Notes: generated from the letters alone by a model not told the origin. Shown: positions 15,970 to 24,854, numbered from the stretch's first letter. The stretch: DNA of 61,841 nucleotides from Candidatus Woesearchaeota archaeon (GCA_016185605.1 JACPNG010000011.1:1-61841); one strand, 5' to 3'. Numbers and translations: made by a program.

Positions 15970-18222
15970 ATGGGACACGAAAATATTCCTATTGGAAGGT
16001 TTATAGATGATATTAAAAGAGGAGAATATGTTATACCTCATTTCCAAAGGGATTTTGATTGGCACCCAAATATGGTTGCGGATTTATTCGAATCAATTAT
16101 TTATAATAGGTATGCTGGAACTATTTTATTATGGAATTTAGAAAATATTGAAAGAGAATTAAAAATGTGGGATCCTTTGTGGGGTGCTGAAAAAGGAGAA
16201 AAGCCGACTAAAGCTATATTGGATGGACAACAGAGATTATCTTCAATTTATTATGCTCTATGTTCACCTAAAAAACCGTTTCCTAATAAAACAGTGTTTT
16301 ATTACTTTTATATAGACTTGGATCAACTTTTTTCTGGAAATGAAGATGAATCTATAGTATATGATTACTCTAAATCACCACGAAAATTAGAATATTTTAA
16401 AAGAGAGAAGGAATGGTTTATAAAAAATGGTAAATTCCCTATTTGTTTGTTATCTGATAAAGAATTTTTAGATAGTGAAGAGTACCAAGGTTGGCTAAAT
16501 AAATATATTGATTCTCGAGAAGAATTATGTTTGACTGCTTTATCTGTTGCTAAAAAAATAGAAAGTATTTTGAGTTATAATTTTTTAACAGAAACCTTGG
16601 AAAAGAAAGAAGTGAAAGAAATTTGTACTATATTTGCAAATATAAATAGCAAAGGATTAAAATTAGATATTTTTGATTTAATGAATGCTTTTTTGTATCC
16701 AAAAGGGATAAAATTAAGAAAAGATTGGGATGAATTAGAAAATGATGAATTAAAAAATATAGACCAACAAATGAAAGTCTATGTATTAAAATTAATTTCT
16801 TTATATAAGCAAAGATATTGTTCTTCTAAATTTTTGTATAATCTTATACCTGGTTCTACAATAACAGATAAAAAAGGAAATAAAACCATTTTAGTTAAAG
16901 ATGATATTGAATTTGAAAACTTATGGAATAATAGTATAAAATATTCAGAGAAAGCTAGAATTAGGATTATGAGTAGTGGAATTAATGATCTTGGAGCTAT
17001 TAAAAATACATTTATCCCAAATACCACAATCATACCTGTTTTAGGGGCTTTGCTTCTAAACTATAAAATTTCAGATTTAAAAAACAAAATTTCTGAAAAT
17101 GAATTTTGGGGTAAAATAAATAAATGGTATTGGTGTGCAGTATTATCTGGGGATTATAGTGGTTCTTCAGATTCTATAATGTCTAAAGATTATAGAGATA
17201 TTATAGAATGGCTCAAAGATGATTCAAAAATTCCAGAACGTATCTCAAAAATTAATAGTATTTTTATAGAAGAGTCACTGAATCTTAGAAAAGTTAAAAA
17301 TACAGGCAGTGCTCAATATTGTGCTATATTAAGTTTGTTAGCAATTAAATCAGCAAGAGATTTATTTACTGGAAGGATTTTAGGAAACTATCCCATAAAT
17401 GAAATCAATGATCACCATATATTTCCTACAAAATGTGGATTAAAAATACCTTCAGATGAAATAGATTGTATATTAAATAGAACATTATTATGGCAAGAAA
17501 CCAATAATAAAATAAAAAATAAAAAACCTAGCGAGTATTATAAAGAAATACTTAAAGAAATTAAAAGTGAAAAAGAAGTTGAAAGCTTAATGAATACTCA
17601 TCTTATTTCCCAATCTGCATTGAGATATTTAATTAATAATGATTTCAATGGATTTGTTGAAGAAAGAAATAAAACTATAAAAGAAGAAATTAAAAAAACT
17701 ATAGGGATTAAAAAAAATGAATTAGACTATTCTTTAATATCTCCAGATAAAGAATATGACAACGAAATAAATTATGTTAGTTATATAGAAAATTGCGAGG
17801 ATTATATTTTTATTATAGACCCCTATATTAAAGAAAATTCTTTCAGATTAATAAGAAAAGGTCTTGTTAATAATAAAAGTATTAAAAAAATTAAGATTAT
17901 AACTAAAGCTGATGCTTTAGAAGAAGATTTCAAAGATTCCTTTAAAAAATTTTCTAAACAGATGAATAAAGAAGGAATAAATATAGAAATTAGAGTTTTG
18001 GTTGATCCAAAAATAAAAAATAAAATACATGATAGATACCTTATAACAAAGAATAAGACATATAATTTTGTAAGTGCTGATACTGTAAGCAGGGGGCAAT
18101 TAAGCCATATAAAGGAAGTTGGCGATATTACCCCTAAATTTAATGAATTTTGGGAAAGTGGATTAGAATTATTAAGTAATTGGAGTATAATAAAAAGTAA
18201 AAATATTAGGAGAGAAAAATGA
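15970..18222 (+). CDS. GmrSD-like restriction protein (DUF262 + HNH) with PLD-like C-terminus
   Basis: The protein has 750 residues. VIPHFQRDFDW (21-31) and ILDGQQRLSS (83-92) are hallmarks of the DUF262 ParB-like NTPase half of GmrS/SspE-type enzymes. NDHHIFPTK (about 479-487) with a later NRTLL..N is the DUF1524-type HNH nuclease half. The last 170 residues add DYIFIIDPYI and IHDRYLITKN (about 685-694), resembling one HxD/K strand of phospholipase-D-like nucleases. GmrSD-like proteins restrict modified DNA. The three-part fusion is unusual. It stands alone, 85 bases after the integrase and 61 before the zinc-ribbon operon, so it is probably the element's anti-virus cargo. Confidence 0.82.
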   Translation: MGHENIPIGRFIDDIKRGEYVIPHFQRDFDWHPNMVADLFESIIYNRYAGTILLWNLENIERELKMWDPLWGAEKGEKPTKAILDGQQRLSSIYYALCSPKKPFPNKTVFYYFYIDLDQLFSGNEDESIVYDYSKSPRKLEYFKREKEWFIKNGKFPICLLSDKEFLDSEEYQGWLNKYIDSREELCLTALSVAKKIESILSYNFLTETLEKKEVKEICTIFANINSKGLKLDIFDLMNAFLYPKGIKLRKDWDELENDELKNIDQQMKVYVLKLISLYKQRYCSSKFLYNLIPGSTITDKKGNKTILVKDDIEFENLWNNSIKYSEKARIRIMSSGINDLGAIKNTFIPNTTIIPVLGALLLNYKISDLKNKISENEFWGKINKWYWCAVLSGDYSGSSDSIMSKDYRDIIEWLKDDSKIPERISKINSIFIEESLNLRKVKNTGSAQYCAILSLLAIKSARDLFTGRILGNYPINEINDHHIFPTKCGLKIPSDEIDCILNRTLLWQETNNKIKNKKPSEYYKEILKEIKSEKEVESLMNTHLISQSALRYLINNDFNGFVEERNKTIKEEIKKTIGIKKNELDYSLISPDKEYDNEINYVSYIENCEDYIFIIDPYIKENSFRLIRKGLVNNKSIKKIKIITKADALEEDFKDSFKKFSKQMNKEGINIEIRVLVDPKIKNKIHDRYLITKNKTYNFVSADTVSRGQLSHIKEVGDITPKFNEFWESGLELLSNWSIIKSKNIRREK

Positions 18223-18283
18223 TAAATTTAATAAAGGCTGTTAATTCTTTTATATAATCATTTGGTAAGAAGATATTAAGAAG

Positions 18284-18874
18284 ATGAAATGTAAAAAATG
18301 TGGCAATGAACTAACAAAAGATGATTTATATTGTTCTGAGTGTGGTCATAAAGTAGACCATGATGAAAAACATAAAGAAAAGATTTCTTTCATTTCTCTT
18401 TTTACATATAAAAGAACGGCAGTCATAATTAGTATACTTTTTATAGTGGCATTCCTATATTTTATTTATCCAACACTTAAAACAAATGAAACAATCCCCC
18501 CAACAACCTCTGATAATTTAAAAAAAGAAGATGTAAAAGTAGAAAATGAGGTTAATGAACTTAATGATGAAAAAAATTATCTTAAAGATAAGATAAATGT
18601 CCGTGAAAATAGTATATTTAATAAAAATTGTGAGAATGGAGTTTGTGAGAATGAATGTTCGGCAGTAGTATCAAATGATGGAGATAATAAAGTAAGACTT
18701 TCTATGGAGATATCTTTTAGAAGTGATGATAAATTACGTTTTGGTGGAATTGAAGATGTAGCAGTTTTAGAACCATATGATCTTAAAAAAGTTTCATTTA
18801 GCTATAAACAAGATGAGCTTTTGAATATAGATAATTGTGAAATGAAAAAGAGTTTTGTTAAATTTACGAAATGA
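18284..18874 (+). CDS. Zinc-ribbon, single-pass membrane protein
   Basis: The protein has 196 residues. An N-terminal zinc ribbon uses Cys 3, 6, 17 and 20 (CKKCGNEL...YCSECG). A membrane segment (about 47-64) follows, then a coiled stretch and an outer domain with CENGVCENEC and later cysteines. The ribbon should face the cytosol and the C-terminal domain the outside. Its last codons overlap the next start by four bases (ATGA), so it is translationally coupled to it. First gene of a five-gene operon, 18284-21893. The specific role is unknown. Confidence 0.75.
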   Translation: MKCKKCGNELTKDDLYCSECGHKVDHDEKHKEKISFISLFTYKRTAVIISILFIVAFLYFIYPTLKTNETIPPTTSDNLKKEDVKVENEVNELNDEKNYLKDKINVRENSIFNKNCENGVCENECSAVVSNDGDNKVRLSMEISFRSDDKLRFGGIEDVAVLEPYDLKKVSFSYKQDELLNIDNCEMKKSFVKFTK

Positions 18875-19581
18875 AATACTGTAATAAATGTGGAACAAAA
18901 GTAAAGAAAGATGAGAAATTCTGTCATAAGTGTGGTAATAAGATTTCTAAAGAAATTAAACATGAAGAACATAAAAAAGAAGATGAATGTCTAAAATGTC
19001 ATTCAGAAATACAAAAACATGCCACTTTCTGTGGAGAATGTGGGCATAAACTTTCAGAATCAAAGACTAAAAAGAAGCTTTCTGAGAAAGTAGAACCTTG
19101 GCATGTTCCATGGATAATTATTGGAGCATTGATAATAATAGCTGGTATTATTTTATTACCTACAAAAGTAGTTACTTATCAAGTAGATGTAGATTATATA
19201 GATACTGAAACATATACAGAACAAGTACCTTATCAAGATGTTGAAGAGTATATTGAAAGAGTTCCTTATGAGACTACAGAAACATATGTAGAAAGCATTC
19301 CTTATGAAGAACAAGAACCTTATACAACTATTGAATGTGCATTTGCAGGATTATTTTGCAAAGAAGTTACTAAATACAGAACTGTAACTAAATATAGAGA
19401 TACAACTAAAACAAAACCAGTTACAAAATATAGGGATGAGACTAAATATAAGACTGTAACTAAGTATAGGACTGAAGAAAGGGAAAGAGATGTAAAGAAA
19501 ACAAGAACAGAAACAAGAAGAAAAGAAGTAAATTGGGTTTTTGGTTTTGATGCTATTATAAAATTTAGAAAATTAAATTAA
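18871..19581 (+). CDS. Double zinc-ribbon membrane protein with tyrosine repeat tail
   Basis: The protein has 236 residues. Two zinc ribbons (CNKCG...CHKCG, 3-22; CLKCH...CGECG, about 39-58) precede one membrane span (about 81-98). After it come acidic repeats of the form VPYexxExY (about 107-150), then a CAFAGLFC knot, then basic repeats TVTKYRxxT (about 166-205). The acidic half and the basic half could pair as long strands outside the cell. Such Y-rich repeats after zinc-ribbon membrane anchors occur in other archaea, without known function. The next gene starts one base after its stop. Confidence 0.75.
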   Translation: MKYCNKCGTKVKKDEKFCHKCGNKISKEIKHEEHKKEDECLKCHSEIQKHATFCGECGHKLSESKTKKKLSEKVEPWHVPWIIIGALIIIAGIILLPTKVVTYQVDVDYIDTETYTEQVPYQDVEEYIERVPYETTETYVESIPYEEQEPYTTIECAFAGLFCKEVTKYRTVTKYRDTTKTKPVTKYRDETKYKTVTKYRTEERERDVKKTRTETRRKEVNWVFGFDAIIKFRKLN

Positions 19582-19582
19582 A

Positions 19583-20599
19583 ATGAAATATTGTACTTCT
19601 TGTGGCAAGGAAATAAAAGGTAATGAAAAGTTTTGTATTCATTGTGGAGAAAGTTTACAAGGAACAAAACATAAAACAAAAATACAAATTGCCCAAATAG
19701 TATTTATACTAATAATTTTTATTGGTATCATAAGCTTCTCAGTCGTATTTCTTAAACAAAAAAATCAACAAGAATCTGAAGATATTATTCTACCAACTAA
19801 ATTATCTGATAGATTAATAAGAGCAATAGTACCAGAATCAAAAGAGTCTGATAATGGTGTTAAGAAAGAAGGTTACGCTTTTGAAATAGAAAAACCCTTT
19901 TATGAAGGAAATTATGAATATGATGAAAGGACAGTAGATTTTAGAATGGTATGTGAGAGACCTTGTCCTGTTCCTAGAAATATTTTAGATCAAGAATTTG
20001 TAGCAATTAGCTATGCGGTCTCTACTTTGAGAGGTCTTACACAAAGTGATTTTGAAGAACATATTCTACCTTTTGAGGTTCATGCTTCAGAAGATTCTAT
20101 TTGTCCTTTGCTTCCAACCGCTCTTGCTTATATGAGCACTTTTGTTGATAATAATGGTGTTGAAAGAGGTAAATTATGCTTTTTCTTTGAAGAACTGAAT
20201 TATAATAGGGACAAACTACCTTATTCTACCTCAATACATGAAGTTACCCATTTACTTGAATCTGGTAAAATAGAACATAATAGTGTTATTTGGGAAGGAT
20301 TATCTGAAATGATGGAATCTTTCTTTTTGAAAGGAAACGAGAGAAATAGTTTTTGTTGGCAAGGTAATGCATGGTATAAAGATATAGCACAAAATAATCA
20401 CGATCCTCATTGGGTTGGTGGAGCTTTATTTTTCGAATTATGTAATCAATATGGTTTTGATTATAATAGTTTACCTACTCTATTTGAAGAGATAGACAAG
20501 AGAGGGGAAGTTAGTATAAAAGAATTTGTTAATATAATAAATAATATTGTTGGAAGAGATACATCACCTTTATTTAGAAATGCTGGAGTTGATGTTTAG
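19583..20599 (+). CDS. Zinc-ribbon membrane-anchored metallopeptidase (HExxH)
   Basis: The protein has 338 residues. A zinc ribbon (CTSCG...CIHCG, 4-24) is followed by a membrane segment (about 35-53) and an outer domain. HEVTH at 219-223 with EGLSEMME about 20 residues later is the HExxH-(x)n-E layout of gluzincin peptidases. A conserved-looking NHDPHWVGG (about 273-281) may line the substrate site. The peptidase should act outside the membrane. It shares its N-terminal ribbon and anchor design with the two preceding genes, so the three probably assemble together. It ends two bases before the next gene. Confidence 0.78.
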   Translation: MKYCTSCGKEIKGNEKFCIHCGESLQGTKHKTKIQIAQIVFILIIFIGIISFSVVFLKQKNQQESEDIILPTKLSDRLIRAIVPESKESDNGVKKEGYAFEIEKPFYEGNYEYDERTVDFRMVCERPCPVPRNILDQEFVAISYAVSTLRGLTQSDFEEHILPFEVHASEDSICPLLPTALAYMSTFVDNNGVERGKLCFFFEELNYNRDKLPYSTSIHEVTHLLESGKIEHNSVIWEGLSEMMESFFLKGNERNSFCWQGNAWYKDIAQNNHDPHWVGGALFFELCNQYGFDYNSLPTLFEEIDKRGEVSIKEFVNIINNIVGRDTSPLFRNAGVDV

Positions 20600-20601
20600 A
20601 A

Positions 20602-21453
20602 ATGGGAGAAAATATTCTAATAAAAGGTTTAAAATTACTGAGAGAAAATCCAGAAGGATTAATAAAAAAAGAATTAGAAAATGAACTTGGAAAAGACAAA
20701 TTCTATACAGAATTTTTATTTTTTGCATTAATGGGTAAACAAGAGGATCATTTAATAATACTAAATAATAAAGAGAAGTGGATTCTTACTAAAAGTGGTT
20801 TTGATTATTTAAGACAAGTAGAATTGGAGGAAAATCAAATAGAGGTAATAAATGTACAGAAAGAACAAAAAGAGATTTTATCCAAACAAGTTGAAGTATC
20901 AAAAGAACAAACTAAAATACAATCTGGTCAAAAGAGGTTTATGGGACTGCTTATTATAGTAACATTAATTTTAGGAGTATTATCTTATAATATTCAAATA
21001 AAACAAACAGAGATATTAGAGCAAACTAGCGTACCTAATCGTGCAGAATTGTTTATTAGAGGAGTAAGAACAAGTGGAGAAAATATCCCCACATATCATT
21101 ATTCAGCTTTTTCTGATCCAAATATGGGAGATATCGATATTTATATAGCTAATGTAGGTAGAATACCAAGCGGGGTGGTAAATTTAATAGGATGGGAGAA
21201 TGAAAATTGGTTAGATTCTAGTGTATTGAAAGAAGGATATCCAACTCATTTTTTAAATATAGAAAGTGGTGGACTAAATGTAACTGAATTAAAGATAAAA
21301 AATATATCTGATGTTCCTTTAGGAGTTAGTGATTTGATATTAAAATATGATTGTAATTTTTGTGAACCACTAACAAATTTTATTAATATAACTATTTGCG
21401 TTTATGAATCAAGCTATGGAGAATGTCAGAAACTCATAAATGAGATAAAATGA
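20602..21453 (+). CDS. Winged-helix-like, coiled-coil, single-pass membrane protein
   Basis: The protein has 283 residues. Residues 1-72 look like a winged helix (GLKLLRENPEGLIKKELE ... WILTKSGFDYL). A Q/E/K-rich coiled coil (about 74-112) leads into a membrane span (MGLLIIVTLILGVLSYNI, about 114-131). The remaining 150 residues form a beta-rich outer domain with a late cysteine set (CNFCEP, CVYESSYGEC). The layout is that of a membrane-bound sensor with a DNA- or protein-binding cytosolic end. The stop overlaps the next start by four bases. Confidence 0.65.
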   Translation: MGENILIKGLKLLRENPEGLIKKELENELGKDKFYTEFLFFALMGKQEDHLIILNNKEKWILTKSGFDYLRQVELEENQIEVINVQKEQKEILSKQVEVSKEQTKIQSGQKRFMGLLIIVTLILGVLSYNIQIKQTEILEQTSVPNRAELFIRGVRTSGENIPTYHYSAFSDPNMGDIDIYIANVGRIPSGVVNLIGWENENWLDSSVLKEGYPTHFLNIESGGLNVTELKIKNISDVPLGVSDLILKYDCNFCEPLTNFINITICVYESSYGECQKLINEIK

Positions 21454-21893
21454 TAATAGCTGAATCTGAAGAATCTAAAAGTATCAGAGGAATAATTTTG
21501 GCTGATTGCTCTGAATTAGATAAACTTCTCTCAAATTTTCTCTCAAATTACTTTAGTAAGGAAGATAAAAAGAAAGAATTATTTAATTTAGTTTTTAATA
21601 CAGATATGCTTAATTTATACAATAAAATTAAGATATTTAAGAGAGTAATTAATACTGATTTCTATTCTGATTATGATAAATTAATTGAAGCATTAATTTG
21701 GCTTAATAAGACAAGAAACCATCTTGCTCATTGGATTTGGGATCACGAAAAAAGTCAAGATAAAGATAAATTTTCTGTTCTGAAAAATCCTAGTGATGGT
21801 AAACAAATTCTCTTAGTTGATAATAATTTATTAAAAGAACATGAGAAAAGATTTATGGATATTTTAATGTTCTTTGATGTTTATTATGCTTAA
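21450..21893 (+). CDS. HEPN-like protein with RNxxxH motif
   Basis: The protein has 147 residues and is all-helical in appearance. TRNHLAHW holds Arg 89, Asn 90 and His 94, the R-x4-H motif of HEPN RNases and of MltR/DUF4145-like relatives. HEPN proteins with this motif commonly cut RNA in toxin-antitoxin and abortive-infection systems. It is the last gene of the zinc-ribbon membrane operon and translationally coupled to the membrane sensor-like gene, which suggests it is the effector or a partner of that assembly. Catalytic activity is inferred, not shown. Confidence 0.6.
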   Translation: MIIAESEESKSIRGIILADCSELDKLLSNFLSNYFSKEDKKKELFNLVFNTDMLNLYNKIKIFKRVINTDFYSDYDKLIEALIWLNKTRNHLAHWIWDHEKSQDKDKFSVLKNPSDGKQILLVDNNLLKEHEKRFMDILMFFDVYYA

Positions 21894-21895
21894 TT

Positions 21896-22099
21896 CTATC
21901 TCTTTCTCCAAAAGAAACCAGCCTTAGATTTTAGTTTTTCTATTTTATTTTGAGATTCCAATTCCATTAAAATTCTATACAAAGCATGCCAATTTATAAT
22001 CTTTTTAACTTTAGATTCTAATTCTTTTAACACTTCATTAGTACTTTTAATTTGATCTTTTTTTATTATATCCAATAATTCCTTATCATATTTACTCAT
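21896..22099 (-). CDS. Small winged-helix regulator, 67 aa
   Basis: The protein begins MSKYDKELLDIIKKDQIK and ends GFFWRKR. Three helices with INWHALYRILMELESQNKIE as recognition helix, then a short basic wing, resemble archaeal plasmid and virus regulators. It is convergent with the HEPN gene (two-base gap) and divergent from the exported-protein operon at 22228. The shared promoter region carries inverted repeats it may bind. Confidence 0.6.
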   Translation of the reverse strand: MSKYDKELLDIIKKDQIKSTNEVLKELESKVKKIINWHALYRILMELESQNKIEKLKSKAGFFWRKR

Positions 22100-22227
22100 A
22101 TAAATATTTATATCAAATCTTTTTATATTCTAATATACAAATCTTTATACCAAATATTTATATATAAGTAGTCTAAATGTTTATATATTAGAATCAATAT
22201 TATAAATATATAAGAAGAACTAAGAAG
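22100..22227. promoter_or_regulatory. Divergent promoter region with operator-like repeats
   Basis: attctaatata (22127-22137) and its inverse tatattagaat (22184-22194) form an 11-bp inverted pair 46 bases apart. The words aaatatttatat occur twice as direct repeats between and beside them. Every repeat overlaps TATA-like sequence of one of the two divergent genes, as expected for autoregulation. Confidence 0.55.
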
Positions 22228-22896
22228 ATGAAATTTAAGATACTATTAGGCATATTTTTTATAATTATTCTAATTAATATATACAGTAGTGAAGCTCAAA
22301 TATTAAGATTAATTGGAGAACCCAAAATATTAGTTTGTCAAGAAGATATAGAATTAGTGTCTTTAGCATATAAAGAAGTTAAATTCGTTGTTCAAAATCA
22401 AGCAGAAAATAATGCTAATTTTAATGCTTTCATAGTATGTGAAGACGATAGTCATCAAGAAATTTTTCCAAGCAGAATACAATTTAAGAGTGACGAAATT
22501 GAGACAATCCAAGGAAGAGTTAGTTTTGGTACTCAAGAAGATAAGTCTGTATCTTGTATATTTACTGTTCAAGATTTAAATAATCCAGATAATAAAGATA
22601 GTTGTAATTTTAATGTTAATGTTAAACCTAGACCCATAGATTGTGATATTGGAGATACTATATGTAGAGACAATGATTTATATGCCTGTGAAAGTGGAAC
22701 TAAATTTGTCAAGATTAAAACATGTGAATTAGGATGTGAAGAAACTGGAAAAGTGGGTGTTGCAAAATGTAAGGGAGAACAATTAGTCACTAATAAAAGT
22801 TATCAAAAGAAAGAATCTAATTATATAATACCTTCAATAATTATTGCATTTGCTATCATCATAGGAGCTTGGATAATTAAAAGAAAAAGAAAATGA
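22228..22896 (+). CDS. Exported, C-terminally anchored cysteine-rich protein
   Basis: The protein has 222 residues. A signal peptide (MKFKILLGIFFIIILINIYS) is followed by a beta-rich domain and a small cysteine module (DCDIGDTICRDNDLYACES, then CELGCEETG, about 136-172) like the dickkopf/EGF-type knots of archaeal surface proteins. A final membrane span and KRKRK stop-transfer tail anchor it with the body outside. It overlaps the next gene by four bases. Function is unknown; a surface or virion protein is possible. Confidence 0.65.
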   Translation: MKFKILLGIFFIIILINIYSSEAQILRLIGEPKILVCQEDIELVSLAYKEVKFVVQNQAENNANFNAFIVCEDDSHQEIFPSRIQFKSDEIETIQGRVSFGTQEDKSVSCIFTVQDLNNPDNKDSCNFNVNVKPRPIDCDIGDTICRDNDLYACESGTKFVKIKTCELGCEETGKVGVAKCKGEQLVTNKSYQKKESNYIIPSIIIAFAIIIGAWIIKRKRK

Positions 22897-23255
22897 AAGT
22901 TGATTTCAAAATATTGTTAATCTTAATCTCTTTAGTTGTATTAGCTGGTTGTACCAATCAAAATTCAAATTATCCAGTTGCTAATTCAGAAAATTGTAAA
23001 GATTACTGTCCTACTAAAAATTTCCCTGCTTGGACTGAATTTTCAGAAGAACCAAAAAGCGATTTTTTTGATTTACATATTCCAATATCAGATTGGAATG
23101 AACATCCTCAAGTTTTAACGAGTGACTGTTCGAAGGAATTGCGAAAACGAACAGGAATCACTCAAACAGAAGGTTGTGGTATATGTAGGATAGGAGATGT
23201 TACTGTAACTGATGATGCTACTATTGGTTGTGAATGTTACTATGGCAGATGTTAA
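22893..23255 (+). CDS. Small lipoprotein-like exported protein
   Basis: The protein has 120 residues. The signal LLILISLVVLAGC ends in a lipobox-like LAGC (Cys 19). The mature part has eight or more cysteines and ends CECYYGRC, similar to the CDCFYAVRN end of the next gene, so the two may be distant paralogues. Translationally coupled to the gene before it. Function is unknown. Confidence 0.6.
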   Translation: MKVDFKILLILISLVVLAGCTNQNSNYPVANSENCKDYCPTKNFPAWTEFSEEPKSDFFDLHIPISDWNEHPQVLTSDCSKELRKRTGITQTEGCGICRIGDVTVTDDATIGCECYYGRC

Positions 23256-23280
23256 AATGAATGGAGGAAATGAATAAAAA

Positions 23281-23721
23281 ATGAATAAAATTATTAGATA
23301 TTCAATTACTACTCTAATAATTATAGGTTTTCTTATTGGTTTTTTTATATTTCTAAAGAGAGGACAAGTTCCAGACATAATAATACCTTATAATATTGGT
23401 GTATTATTTACTCAATTTGGTTCTACTCCAGACAGTTTTTGGAGAGACCACAAGTTAGTATCTACTACATTTAGAGTTGATAGTGGATTAGGAGATTACA
23501 ATGGGGGTAAACATAAAGATATAAGTGCTAGACAAACCTGTAATGACGAGTTTGATAAAAGAAATTATCCCGTTGAGTATTACTCTGATGGAAATAATAA
23601 TTACCCTATAAGGTCTTGTTGGATTGAAGGAATAGGCTCAAGAGAATTTGAATGTGAAGGAAATACTTGTCATACAAATGCTTATGTTGATTGTGATTGT
23701 TTTTATGCAGTTAGGAACTAA
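23281..23721 (+). CDS. Signal-anchored small exported protein
   Basis: The protein has 146 residues with an N-terminal membrane segment (about 8-24) and a soluble outer part with six cysteines (QTCNDEF, RSCWIEG, FECEGNTC, DCDCFY). ggaggaa lies 12-18 bases upstream of the ATG as a possible ribosome binding site, and 25 bases separate it from the previous gene. It ends the rightward operon and is convergent with the serine recombinase. Confidence 0.6.
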   Translation: MNKIIRYSITTLIIIGFLIGFFIFLKRGQVPDIIIPYNIGVLFTQFGSTPDSFWRDHKLVSTTFRVDSGLGDYNGGKHKDISARQTCNDEFDKRNYPVEYYSDGNNNYPIRSCWIEGIGSREFECEGNTCHTNAYVDCDCFYAVRN

Positions 23722-23742
23722 TAGATAATATAATTATATTTA

Positions 23743-24480
23743 TTATCTTCCAAATCTCCCTTTTATTCTTTTATTAGCTTTCTCAAACTCTTCTTTTTTT
23801 ATAATTCTTTCTTCTAAGTAGATTTTATTCCTAATTATAGAATAAACAGAAGCTAAAGATATCCCATATTTATCAACAATCTCATTATAAGTACTACCTT
23901 CATTCCATAATTTAAATATCTCTTTAATATCATTAATACTATTAGGATCTTGAATCATGACACCATCTTTAACTTTAAATCCATATGGGGCTCTTCCAAC
24001 TCTAACACCTAAACTAATTTTCCTTTTTAATCCTAAAATAGTTCTTTCAGATATAAGCTCTCTTTCAAATTGAGCTACAGAAGAAAATAGATTAAGTACT
24101 AAATTTCTAGATGCTCTACCTATAATAGAATTATCTCCAGTATCTATATTTTCTCTTATAATAATAAATCTCTTGTTTAGCTTATCTAATATATTAAAAG
24201 ACTCATGCAAATGAATTAAAGACCTCATCCATCTATCTACAGAATAACAAATTATAATATTAAACTTATCATCTTTAGCTTCTTTCATTAGTTGATCTAA
24301 AAAAGGTCTAGAAGCCTTTCCTCCACTCTCTCCTTTGTCAATATATTCTTTATAGAGATCCCATTTATTCTGTTTTATCTTATCTCTGCATATCTCTAAT
24401 TGGTTTTCTATGCTATTAGAAGGCTCATCCTTATTCCTAATTACGCTGATCCTTGCATATATACAAGCTATATCCTTCAT
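23743..24480 (-). CDS. Serine site-specific recombinase (resolvase/invertase type)
   Basis: The protein has 245 residues. IACIYARIS places the catalytic serine at residue 12. SVDRWMRS gives the paired arginines, and FERELISERTILGLKRK is the long E helix. The C-terminal part (NSINDIKEIFKLWNEGSTYN to the end) is a helix-turn-helix that binds the site. This is a small to mid-size recombinase, not the large-integrase type. Directly upstream (24527-24554) lies a 28-bp imperfect palindrome with a central GT, a candidate crossover site. A second recombinase in an element that already has an integrase suggests inversion, dimer resolution or a nested element. Confidence 0.93.
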   Translation of the reverse strand: MKDIACIYARISVIRNKDEPSNSIENQLEICRDKIKQNKWDLYKEYIDKGESGGKASRPFLDQLMKEAKDDKFNIIICYSVDRWMRSLIHLHESFNILDKLNKRFIIIRENIDTGDNSIIGRASRNLVLNLFSSVAQFERELISERTILGLKRKISLGVRVGRAPYGFKVKDGVMIQDPNSINDIKEIFKLWNEGSTYNEIVDKYGISLASVYSIIRNKIYLEERIIKKEEFEKANKRIKGRFGR

Positions 24481-24854
24481 TTTTACTCTTTTTAAGGCAT
24501 ATATAATTAAATTTTAGATACTTATTATTTTAGTAAACGGTCGTTTTCTAAAATATAAATGCTACTAAAATGGCTTAGAATAGCCTTTAAATCCATTATT
24601 TTAAGTTTTAAAAGTCTAAAACAATTATTAACTATATTAGAAAATATAAGTAATAATTTTATTTTTGATTTAAATTTTTCTAAATAGTAATACCAGTCTA
24701 TAAAGGGAAAAATTATTCTATTAAAATATAAATTTTTTTGGTTATTAATTAATAATCGCATTTTTTTATGATTTTCTAGGTTTTATTTAAGATTATAATT
24801 TAGTTTTAAAACAAAAAATATACTATTGAGGCATGTCTATTGATAATCTCCTGC
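24481..24854. other. 374-bp gap upstream of the serine recombinase
   Basis: The stretch is very AT-rich and I see no convincing gene in it; a 78-codon frame on the reverse strand has composition typical of chance. It holds the 28-bp palindrome at 24527-24554, several short A/T inverted repeats and the presumed promoter of the recombinase. Confidence 0.5.
24527..24554. repeat. 28-bp imperfect palindrome, candidate recombination site
   Basis: Half sites attttag and ctaaaat flank aaacg-gt-cgttt; 24 of 28 positions are symmetric around the central dinucleotide GT (24540-24541). Serine recombinases cut with a two-base stagger at the centre of such sites. It starts 47 bases upstream of the recombinase ATG. 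Confidence 0.5.

Noticed and set aside
24525-24761. 78-codon reverse frame upstream of the serine recombinase
   Set aside because: Composition is typical of translated AT-rich non-coding DNA, and it overlaps the palindrome.
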